A stretch of 64,000 bases of DNA, from contig CAZHOR010000011.1 in NCBI GenBank assembly GCA_964534325.1, positions 18,922 to 82,921 on the forward strand, written 5' to 3'. Under the pieces are notes generated by a model. That model saw only the letters and a program-made list of their open reading frames with translations, did no database searches and was not told the origin of the DNA. Each line of letters opens with the position of its first letter. The first letter of the stretch is position 1. The DNA is from JdFR-22 sp964534325 (lineage in GTDB: Archaea; Halobacteriota; Archaeoglobi; Archaeoglobales; Archaeoglobaceae). This document shows positions 24,952-31,563 of this stretch, piece by piece. A program made the translations under genes and the position numbers.

Positions 24952-25392
24952 ATGAAAAAATTAATAAACAATGAAGTGAGTACTCAACACTTACCCGAGA
25001 TGGGTGGGGTGATAAAGATCAAGGAGAAGAGAATAACCGTACACTCCAAATGGAGGAACCGCATAACCAAAAGAGAAGTCCTCGACAACAACGGGAACCC
25101 ACTAAAACCACTGAAGAGGGAGAGGATAGAATCACACAAGAGGTTTGTTTGCTGGGTGTGCAAAGGCTTTGGCTCACCACCAAACCCATTCGTCACAGCA
25201 GGCAAGATCGAAGAACAGCCATGCCACACCTGTAAAGGAACAGGAAGAATAACCCTCAAAGGAAACCACCGAATAGACGAAACATACGATTCCAACAAAA
25301 TATCCCTGATAAAGAGATATGAGATCAACGGAGACCACACCCAAATCATAGAGACCCATGGGATACTAAGAAAGCAGGCGCTAACCAGCTAA
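24952..25392 (+). CDS. Small Zn-finger protein (DnaJ-like CxxC pairs)
   Basis: A protein of 146 residues. Two zinc-binding pairs are obvious: FVCWVCKGFGSPPNPF and EEQPCHTCKGTGRITL, i.e. CxxCxGxG repeats as in the DnaJ cysteine-rich domain, but no J domain. The N-terminus is basic (VHSKWRNRITKRE). The start is either the ATG at 24952 or a later in-frame ATG at 25000. It precedes the rhomboid-like gene by 13 nt, likely as an operon. Its last ~60 bp are duplicated at 26899-26960. Function not recognised. Confidence 0.65.
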   Translation: MKKLINNEVSTQHLPEMGGVIKIKEKRITVHSKWRNRITKREVLDNNGNPLKPLKRERIESHKRFVCWVCKGFGSPPNPFVTAGKIEEQPCHTCKGTGRITLKGNHRIDETYDSNKISLIKRYEINGDHTQIIETHGILRKQALTS

Positions 25393-25405
25393 CCGACCTG
25401 TAAGA

Positions 25406-26248
25406 ATGAAGCGGAAAATAGCTCAACCCCAAACAAAAACCATTTTTTACATACTCCTCCCCACCATTATACTCCTGACCCTGACCACAGTATACCTCCT
25501 CCCCTCCGAAGTGAAGGAATTATTGACCCTGAAATACCATCTCATCTCCTTCTCAAACCCCTCCGACCTGCTGAAACTCTACACCTACCACTTAGTTCAC
25601 TTCGACCTCCTGCACTTCATGGGTAATGTTGTGGGCTTCATCTTCATCTACTGGATCCTCATCTCTCTGGTGGTCTGGGGGAATGAGCTCAGGACCTTCA
25701 AAATAATGTTATCCATCATATTCATGGCCATCGCACCAGCCCTGGGCATCCTTGACCTGTTCCTGTTCAGTGATACTGTCTTGAGGCAGGGATGCGGTTT
25801 CTCCGGCATCCTGCTGGCACTCAACGGCTTAATACCCTACTTCTCCTTCAAATACCTGGCCAAAGAACTCAACATTAGATTGAGGGTGCCCATAATCCAC
25901 CTCCTGTTCTTGGTGATAGCCTCCGGCATGGCAATAGCCTACATAGAGACCATAAAAGCCTTCATATTCGCCTTAACAGGAACCTTCGCCGTATCCATCT
26001 ACTTCTACCACATCTACACCAACAACGACATAGAGGACACCAAGGAAACAAGAGAGAAAGTAGTGCTGGTAATTTTCTCCCTCATGCTCTTCATCTGGGT
26101 TATAGCCGTCTCATTCCCTCCAGACCTAAAGACCAGCCACGGAATCGTAAATATCTGGGGGCATTTCATGGGACTCTACCTGAGCATGATCATCCTATAC
26201 TATCTGGGACTGCAGTTGGGTGATAGTGTTAGTAAAGAGGTTGCTTAG
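25406..26248 (+). CDS. Rhomboid-like intramembrane serine protease
   Basis: A membrane protein of 280 residues with about seven hydrophobic segments. Rhomboid hallmarks are present: HFDLLHFMGNVVGF (the H-x-x-x-x-H-x-x-x-N motif), GCGFSGILLALNG (GxSG with the catalytic Ser) and a C-terminal IWGHFMGLYLS holding the partner His. So the Ser-His dyad is intact. It would cleave membrane proteins within the bilayer. The first TM (IFYILLPTIILLTLTTVYLL) and a basic N-terminus orient it. Located after the Zn-finger gene, codon use is C-rich like its neighbour. Confidence 0.78.
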   Translation: MKRKIAQPQTKTIFYILLPTIILLTLTTVYLLPSEVKELLTLKYHLISFSNPSDLLKLYTYHLVHFDLLHFMGNVVGFIFIYWILISLVVWGNELRTFKIMLSIIFMAIAPALGILDLFLFSDTVLRQGCGFSGILLALNGLIPYFSFKYLAKELNIRLRVPIIHLLFLVIASGMAIAYIETIKAFIFALTGTFAVSIYFYHIYTNNDIEDTKETREKVVLVIFSLMLFIWVIAVSFPPDLKTSHGIVNIWGHFMGLYLSMIILYYLGLQLGDSVSKEVA

Positions 26249-26372
26249 ACCATATTTGATTAAAGGTGAAAGTGAAAATGAGAATGACTAACAAAAATTA
26301 TCTATTATCTATTGTCTGAAGGCGCTTTTTATCTTGAGTCTGGCTGAAACACCCTTATCTACATCTCTCTTC

Positions 26373-26970
26373 AACATAGGCGAGGCAGTAAAACAAATTC
26401 CTGAGGAGAAAAGAGAGTTTTACCCACTGGACTGGAGAAAAATCGCCGGACTTAGAGACATTCTAGTCCACCAATACTTCGGTATCGATGCGGAGATCGG
26501 GATATTGTAAAGAATAAATTACCGGAACTTGAAGATACTGTAAAGCATTTACTTGAGAGCGAATATCCCTAAGAGGATTAAAGTGAAAGCTTCATCCGGA
26601 ATGGTAATACCAATACTCAAGCTATTTCTCTTCCCTAAAGTCGAAAGTGATATGGATGAATCTAATCTCTTATTCAAATACCTTAACTGCTTTCTGAGCT
26701 CCTTTCTCTTCTCTTTTTGATATTTCCCCCAGATAATATAGGACCATACCTGATAGAATTCCACAGGACCTACGTTGAAGACATCCTTGATTCCATGAAT
26801 GCTGTTGAAGACCATGAATGCTGTTGAAGAATTTATACAAGGAATCGATTTCGAGGAATTTGAAAGAAACCTTTTTTGCAGTTATCCGAGGTGTTGCTCA
26901 ACGGAGACCACACCCAAATCATAGAAACCCCATGGGATACTTAAAAGCAAGCACCAACCGATTAACAGTA
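26373..26970. repeat. Mosaic of duplicated gene scraps
   Basis: No intact gene. 26373-26814 is a diverged copy of 18029-18465, containing the second half of the frameshifted HEPN gene (including the same frameshift) and its unknown tail. 26815-26895 adds more hepT pieces (GATTTCGAGGAATTTGAAAG, GCAGTTATCCGAGGTGTTG). 26898-26965 copies the 3' end of the Zn-finger gene (25326-25390), with small indels that break the frame. So at least three sources are joined in 600 bp. 26249-26372 before it shows nothing I recognise. Confidence 0.8.
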
Positions 26971-27002
26971 AGAAATAAAAATTAAAATTTTTTGTTCGTT
27001 GT

Positions 27003-27461
27003 TCATTCCAGCAGCTGGGGAGTCACCATCCAGTGCACCGACCAGTCGCCTTCCTCTTCAGTCAAGCACACTACTCCTCCCATCTGGAAGTTTATCACGT
27101 TTTTCTCGGGGTCATTAGCGACCAGCAGACCAGCTAGCTTCCCCATGTGGGGTAAATGCCCCACGAGCATAATGTCTTCATTCTCGTTTTTTAGTTTGTC
27201 TCTCCAGATGCTGGGGTCATCCTTCGCCTTCAGACCTTCAGTCTCTCCAACTTCAGACGACTCAACAGCCTCGCTGAGCATTTCGGCTGTCTGTGTGGCA
27301 CGTAGTTTACCGCTGTGAAGTACTCTGTCCACCTTAATGTTCTTTCCCTTCAAGAAACCGGTCACCCTCTTCAGGTCTTCTTCGCCTTTCTCCGAGAGAG
27401 GTCTCTCCGGGTCCTCATCCTTCGGCTTGGGTTCTGCGTGCTGCACCAAATAAACCTTCAC
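27003..27461 (-). CDS. sixA: Phosphohistidine phosphatase SixA-like
   Basis: A histidine phosphatase of 152 residues. VYLVQHAEPKPKDEDPERPL has the catalytic His and the downstream RPLSEKGEEDL of SixA; VLHSGKLRATQTAEML and MLVGHLPHMGKLAGLL supply the second Arg and His. The usual RHG motif is QHA, as in SixA. The GTG start follows AAGGGGG by 11 nt. It probably dephosphorylates phosphohistidine on a protein; partner not visible here. Confidence 0.85.
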   Translation of the reverse strand: MKVYLVQHAEPKPKDEDPERPLSEKGEEDLKRVTGFLKGKNIKVDRVLHSGKLRATQTAEMLSEAVESSEVGETEGLKAKDDPSIWRDKLKNENEDIMLVGHLPHMGKLAGLLVANDPEKNVINFQMGGVVCLTEEEGDWSVHWMVTPQLLE

Positions 27462-27853
27462 AAATAAAACCCCCTTGAGTTCCGCGTACGAACTCCAGCC
27501 TAATATATCATTTGGTAGTGGCCAGAATGAAAGGGTAGTTCTGGATACATAACATATGGTTTCACTACTTTTCTTTTATTTTTCACAATTTTAAATTATA
27601 CGAAAAGCTTACTATTGGTCTAAGGGGGTTGGAATCACCTGTCACCCGTGGTGGGGTGTCGTTGGGGCGATCACCCCACCACTCAATTAAGGTTTTAATT
27701 TAGGGTTTTTACTTATTGTTCTTGTCTCTCCCTTCCATCTCCTCAGAAGATAAAGAGCTTGAAGAGTTCCTGAGTGAACCAGGACGATTATCTGATTCTA
27801 ACCAGATGTCTCTATACAGAACAAATAATGGTTCTGAGGTTGATTAGGACTTC
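27462..27853. other. Intergenic gap without a supported gene
   Basis: Contains a divergent AT-rich promoter-like stretch (27560-27610), the 27648-27682 hairpin and a run of unassigned sequence with short open frames only. The short plus-strand frame at 27774-27971 is the opposite strand of a Zn-ribbon ORF. Confidence 0.5.
27648..27682. repeat. Perfect hairpin with GTGGTGG stem (copy 1)
   Basis: GTGGTGGGGTG (27648-27658) pairs with CACCCCACCAC (27672-27682), an 11-bp perfect stem with a 13-nt GGGG-containing loop. A second hairpin at 29575-29614 has the same GTGGTGG...CCACCAC outer stem but a different inner stem. AT-rich sequence follows on the plus side. Could be a terminator between genes or a member of a dispersed hairpin family. 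Confidence 0.6.
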
Positions 27854-28006
27854 CTATTTTGTAAGATCGTATACTGCATCTTCTAAATCCTCTAACTTTA
27901 ATACGCGCCTCAAATCCTTCAAGCAGGTGTTGCATACGACCGTTTTCCCCACAACCTTACCTCCCTCGTAAATTTCCTACCTGCAGAAAATGCATGTTCT
28001 TCCCAT
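27854..28006 (-). pseudogene. Small Zn-ribbon ORF interrupted by an in-frame TAG
   Basis: On the minus strand ATG at 28006 reads MGRTCIFCR, then TAG, then EIYEGGKVVGKTVVCNTC and a helical end (RRVLKLEDLEDAVYDLTK) to a stop at 27854. The two CxxC pairs would form a zinc ribbon only if the amber codon is read through. AATATATTAAG on the minus strand is about 25-35 nt before the ATG, as for a leaderless gene. Either a recent nonsense mutation or amber suppression; other genes here (4912, 10601) end in TAG, so amber is not generally sense. Confidence 0.5.
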
Positions 28007-28124
28007 ACTATTTAAAAGTTCTAAAACTTAATATATTTTACCATTTTAAACATTTAATTATTGAAATAAAATAATTATGACTTAAATATAATTTGACATC
28101 AATCAATCTAAGAGTTTCAGAACG

Positions 28125-28589
28125 TCATTCTGAACTTTTGATCTCTCTGGTGAAAACGGTAGCATATCCGGCGATGAGCACTACGGCGAAAACTACAGTG
28201 TATATCAAAAAAGAGGATCGGGTAAAGATGTGGAAGATGTTCTCCCCTATAACGGAATCCACCAGCTCGAAAACCCTCAGCACGAAAGTGATCACTAAAA
28301 GGCTGCCAGCTGCATTCAATAAAGGTCCTGGCAGGTTCAGAGGGAATGACTGGAGCATAAATAAATCCCCGAACAGGAAGATGAATGTCATGTAAACGAT
28401 GAGGTCCACATTATGGTCCAGGAACTGCACTATACGGTCCAGCAGCCGGTATTCCATCATTGAATTGAGCATGCCCAGCATAAACAGCAAAGCTAAGAAA
28501 AACAGCAGTCCCAGAAGCCTGAGAGATACTATCCGAACAACATTTTTGACTGCATCCTTACTCATTTGTGTTTCATGTTTCCCCTGCAT
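28125..28589 (-). CDS. Small integral membrane protein
   Basis: A protein of 154 residues (or 146 from an internal Met at residue 9) with four hydrophobic segments: LLGLLFFLALLFMLGML, VDLIVYMTFIFLFGDLF, LLVITFVLRVFELVDSVI and SFLIYTVVFAVVLIAGYATV. The N-terminus is polar and basic. No family recognised; it is alone and leftward. Four-helix topology suggests a small transporter or membrane scaffold, but this is not supported further. Confidence 0.6.
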   Translation of the reverse strand: MQGKHETQMSKDAVKNVVRIVSLRLLGLLFFLALLFMLGMLNSMMEYRLLDRIVQFLDHNVDLIVYMTFIFLFGDLFMLQSFPLNLPGPLLNAAGSLLVITFVLRVFELVDSVIGENIFHIFTRSSFLIYTVVFAVVLIAGYATVFTREIKSSE

Positions 28590-28735
28590 GTATCTACATC
28601 CACTATCTGATAACCCTCCATACCAGGAATAATATTTTTTCTCAAAGTATAGAAGTAGTAATTCGACCTGGATAAAAAAGTTTTAAAAGTTGTACGACAA
28701 AATTATTTATTCGTTAGAAACGAAGAAGGGATTAA

Positions 28736-28909
28736 ATGAGAAAGATTTCAGTCAGGCTGACAGAACCTCATTACGAGATGCTGGAAATGCTGGTAGCATC
28801 AGGAGAGTACGCTTCGACCAGCGAAGCACTCAGGGACGCTATAAGGCGCCTGATAACTGAAAAGAAGGACCAGATCGAAAGAGCTCAGGTAAGAAGTCAG
28901 TACAAATAA
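28736..28909 (+). CDS. Small ribbon-helix-helix protein (57 aa)
   Basis: ATG at 28736 gives MRKISVRLTEPHYEMLEMLV, then ASTSEALRDAIRRLI and a polar tail. This is a standard RHH (CopG/ParD-type) domain: a DNA-binding beta strand and two helices. TTGTACGACAA (28690-28700) and TCGTTAGAAACGA (28711-28723) just upstream are short palindromes fitting a self-operator. No toxin gene follows in the next 700 bp, so it may be a free regulator. Confidence 0.7.
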   Translation: MRKISVRLTEPHYEMLEMLVASGEYASTSEALRDAIRRLITEKKDQIERAQVRSQYK

Positions 28910-29044
28910 TCTCTGTTTCTGAATAATTGCTTCTTCATGACACGGTTTTGTCGTTGACATTCAACTATTGATCCGTTGTATATGGTACCGCCTTCATTGT
29001 AGATAATCTACAAGGCAATCCGAAAACAATTTTCTTATGCTGCT

Positions 29045-29179
29045 TTAAAGGTTAAAAAAGAGGAAAAGAAGGGTATTAAAGGAATTCAGGAACAACTCTT
29101 TGTCGTCTTTTTGATCACCTCCATCCGCAAAAGTTGACTTCGACCATACGAATGTTGGGTTCGCCGTCCACTGTGTCAT
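29045..29179 (-). CDS. Possible small peptide gene (44 aa)
   Basis: On the minus strand AGGGGGTGAT lies immediately before the ATG at 29179, an unusually strong ribosome binding site. The frame reads MTQWTANPTFVWSKSTFADG, then GDQKDDKEL and a hydrophobic end (FNTLLFLFFNL). Trp-rich start and acidic middle do not match a family known to me. The strong translation signal is the main support. Confidence 0.35.
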   Translation of the reverse strand: MTQWTANPTFVWSKSTFADGGDQKDDKELFLNSFNTLLFLFFNL

Positions 29180-29574
29180 ATCACCCCCTGCTAATACATA
29201 TCAATAATGATTTATCATTAATAAAGCTTTCGTTTTAGCATAACCATTTAATAATTATTAATAGTAAATAAAATATTAGGGAAACGCTTCCACATTACCC
29301 GACCTGATACCAGGTTCTACCGAATTGAAAACCGGTTAGTAGATTTAAATGAGAATTAAAAGCACTTGACGGTCATAAAAAGATAAAAAAGCTACAAATA
29401 TAAAAAAAGAACAAAAAATATTTTGGACGTCAGGAGTGGTAGGCAAAAGGTACTTTCACCATTTTCATTAAATCTTTCACAAATATCAATTACAAGAAAA
29501 AACCAAGTACGATTTACCTCCGGTTTGGGGGATTCAACATGACCTCCATGACCAACCTGCCACCCAAAAACATC

Positions 29575-29614
29575 GTGGTGGAGTACTCTTCGGGGGGTTT
29601 GGGTACTCCACCAC
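29575..29614. repeat. Perfect hairpin with GTGGTGG stem (copy 2)
   Basis: GTGGTGGAGTAC (29575-29586) pairs with GTACTCCACCAC (29603-29614), a 12-bp perfect stem with a 16-nt loop containing GGGGGG. Compared with the 27648-27682 hairpin the outer 7 bp agree, and the inner part differs in both arms in a way that keeps pairing. It lies between the unassigned gap and the end of the leftward DUF5371-like gene, so it could act as its terminator. Confidence 0.6.
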
Positions 29615-29662
29615 AATACCTAATTTTTTCTTACAATAAATAATAAAAAAAGAAGAGCTGGT

Positions 29663-29869
29663 TTAGTTGCCGGTTGTTACCTTGTGCCTCTTTCGGATGG
29701 CTTCTTCAAGCCTTCTTTCCAGAGGTTCCTCATGAGTGTAAGAGCAAGTTAAGTAATGATAAATTGCCTTGGTAATGGCATCCTTAGTTGTTTTTTCTCC
29801 GGTTTTCTGTTTCAGCTCTTCTAATGTCTTCTCATCCAGAACAGTCTGGGCGTGAACAATCTTGACCAT
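29663..29869 (-). CDS. DUF5371-like small protein
   Basis: A protein of 68 residues: MVKIVHAQTVLDEKTLEELK, then KTGEKTTKDAITKAIYHYL and a basic end. The arrangement beta strand + two helices resembles RHH proteins, and the sequence matches archaeal DUF5371 as I remember it (methanogens). The start follows GGTGATAAAAA on the minus strand. Probably a DNA-binding regulator; target unknown. Confidence 0.65.
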   Translation of the reverse strand: MVKIVHAQTVLDEKTLEELKQKTGEKTTKDAITKAIYHYLTCSYTHEEPLERRLEEAIRKRHKVTTGN

Positions 29870-30052
29870 TTTTTATCACCTACATAATGATGACTTTGAA
29901 ACTTATAAACCTTTTCATTTATTGAGCTCAAGTTTTTCATTAAAATAAAATATGCTTCAAATGATTTTAACTTCTTTCTGAAGTTCTGGAGTCATTAAAG
30001 TTAATTACCGCCTTCCCGAACATATTGTATTCTTAGATCAGGAGGTGTTTTG

Positions 30053-30394
30053 ATGGAAAACCAGGTTGAATTGGAGAAAAATATATGGAAATACTTTGAG
30101 AAGTATACAGAGCGTATGCCAGAGTTGGGAGAAGCTTACCAGCTCTCCACCGCCACCGCTTACAAAAGTGGGGAGCTTTCCACCAAAATAAAGAGATTGA
30201 TGGCACTTGCGGTGGCATTGACCTCTGGTTGTCGGGGGTGTATACTCTCTCAGACAGGACATGCCCTGAATCAGGGAGCTACGGTAGAAGAAATATTCGA
30301 GGCCTGCGGAGTGGCTATAAGCATAGGAGGGACTATGGCTGCCGCAGAGACCACCAGAGTTGTTCAGTATCTACAGGAACTGGGGAAGATATAG
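30053..30394 (+). CDS. AhpD-like / carboxymuconolactone decarboxylase family protein
   Basis: A protein of 113 residues. The redox site is LTSGCRGCILSQTGHALNQG (CxxC-x5-H), and ATVEEIFEACGVAISIGG the trailing helix, as in AhpD-like peroxidase reductases. The ATG at 30053 follows GGAGGTG; the TTG one codon before is not needed. It probably works as a thiol peroxidase or disulfide reductase in the cytosol. Next is the sugar cluster, apparently unrelated. Confidence 0.85.
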   Translation: MENQVELEKNIWKYFEKYTERMPELGEAYQLSTATAYKSGELSTKIKRLMALAVALTSGCRGCILSQTGHALNQGATVEEIFEACGVAISIGGTMAAAETTRVVQYLQELGKI

Positions 30395-30484
30395 TATATA
30401 GTATCAATAATACGATCTAACCTCTTTTTTTATAAGTTCATTCTCAAGATAAAAGATTATAAGAATTCACATTCAAATCCATTT

Positions 30485-31540
30485 ATGGACATACTACAAC
30501 TGCCACAGCTGGTGGAGAGCCTTCCACAGGATTCGAGGAAGTTATTCGACCGGATCTTCGATGTTTCCGTAAATGACGGTGAGCTGGTCCTGCCGGACAC
30601 GATGAAGGAGTGGGCCGAAAACAAATTCGGGAAATGTCAGAGACAGCGTATTGTCAGAGTTACCAATAAGGTCATCTGGGAAGGCACTCTATTCAATGAA
30701 TTGAGGAGCAAGAGACCGGTAGAAGTCAGATCTGATGAAGAGCTGGATAAGATCATAGAAGAGACCAAAAGAGGGCTTTTTTGCCACCCCGAAACCCATA
30801 CCCCTGCCGACCCCTTTGGGAGAGTGAAGGGGAAGCACTGCATTACGGCAGCCAACATAGCCAAATACGATTACCTTCATGGATTGATCATATTCAACGA
30901 CCACAATCCATTCATCTATGACCAGGAAAAGATAGAAGATTATCTTCAAACCGCAAAAGAGTGGTTCAAAAAGGCCTATGAATACGACAGCAGAGCACTC
31001 TACCCCTTTTTTATGTGGAACTGTTTGTGGAGGGCCGCTGCCAGTATTGTTCACGGACACGCTCAGGTATTGATATCAGAAAAGCCTTACTCCACAGCAG
31101 AATTCATAAGGAAGTCGGCATCGAACTACTCCCAAAAATATGGTAGTAACTATTTCGATGACCTGTTCACCGTTCATCACGCTCTTGAAATTGGCAAGGA
31201 AGTGAGTGGGGTCAAATTGATGGCCAATCTGGCTCCAGTTAAGGAAAAAGAGATGGTCATGATATCACGGAATTTAACTGATCTCCCTTTCTGTATAAGC
31301 AGGGCATTGAAGTGCTATTACCGGCTGGGGGTGAGGAGCTTTACTCTGGCCATAATCATGCCTCCCCTGAAAGAGATACCTGACTGGAATGGCTTCCCCT
31401 ATGTGGTGAGACTGGTGGATAGGGGTGACCTCATGAGCAGGACCACAGACATAGGGGCTATGGAACTCTACGCCGGGCATTCCGTAGTCTCCAGCGACCC
31501 CTTTAAAGTCTTTAAAGAGCTGGAAAAAGAGCTGAAGTAA
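30485..31540 (+). CDS. GalT-like HIT-superfamily nucleotidyltransferase
   Basis: A protein of 351 residues. Its core is IVHGHAQVLISEKPYS, the H-x-H-x-Q of galactose-1-phosphate uridylyltransferase-like enzymes, and HCITAANIAKYDYLHGLIIF is the conserved N-terminal lobe (CHPETHTPADPFGR may bind zinc). Members transfer a nucleoside monophosphate between sugar phosphates or phosphorolyse NDP-sugars. Placed beside the glycogen/trehalose cluster it may supply or recycle NDP-glucose (inference). Start ATG at 30485 has weak upstream signals; the frame is clean and long. Confidence 0.72.
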   Translation: MDILQLPQLVESLPQDSRKLFDRIFDVSVNDGELVLPDTMKEWAENKFGKCQRQRIVRVTNKVIWEGTLFNELRSKRPVEVRSDEELDKIIEETKRGLFCHPETHTPADPFGRVKGKHCITAANIAKYDYLHGLIIFNDHNPFIYDQEKIEDYLQTAKEWFKKAYEYDSRALYPFFMWNCLWRAAASIVHGHAQVLISEKPYSTAEFIRKSASNYSQKYGSNYFDDLFTVHHALEIGKEVSGVKLMANLAPVKEKEMVMISRNLTDLPFCISRALKCYYRLGVRSFTLAIIMPPLKEIPDWNGFPYVVRLVDRGDLMSRTTDIGAMELYAGHSVVSSDPFKVFKELEKELK

Positions 31541-31563
31541 AGTAACGTTAAGTGACTGTAAAG

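Larger units (their letters stand above)
28910..29662. other. Long AT-rich gap with one possible micro-gene and a hairpin
   Basis: Apart from the small minus-strand ORF at 29045-29179 and the hairpin at 29575-29614 no coding region is supported. Short palindromes such as ACCTG-ATAC-CAGGT lie around 29305-29320. The sequence is AT-rich. Confidence 0.5.

Noticed and set aside
29281..29340. Possible tRNA because of several short palindromes
   Set aside because: No cloverleaf, no GTTCRANNC T-loop and no acceptor stem of 7 bp could be drawn.
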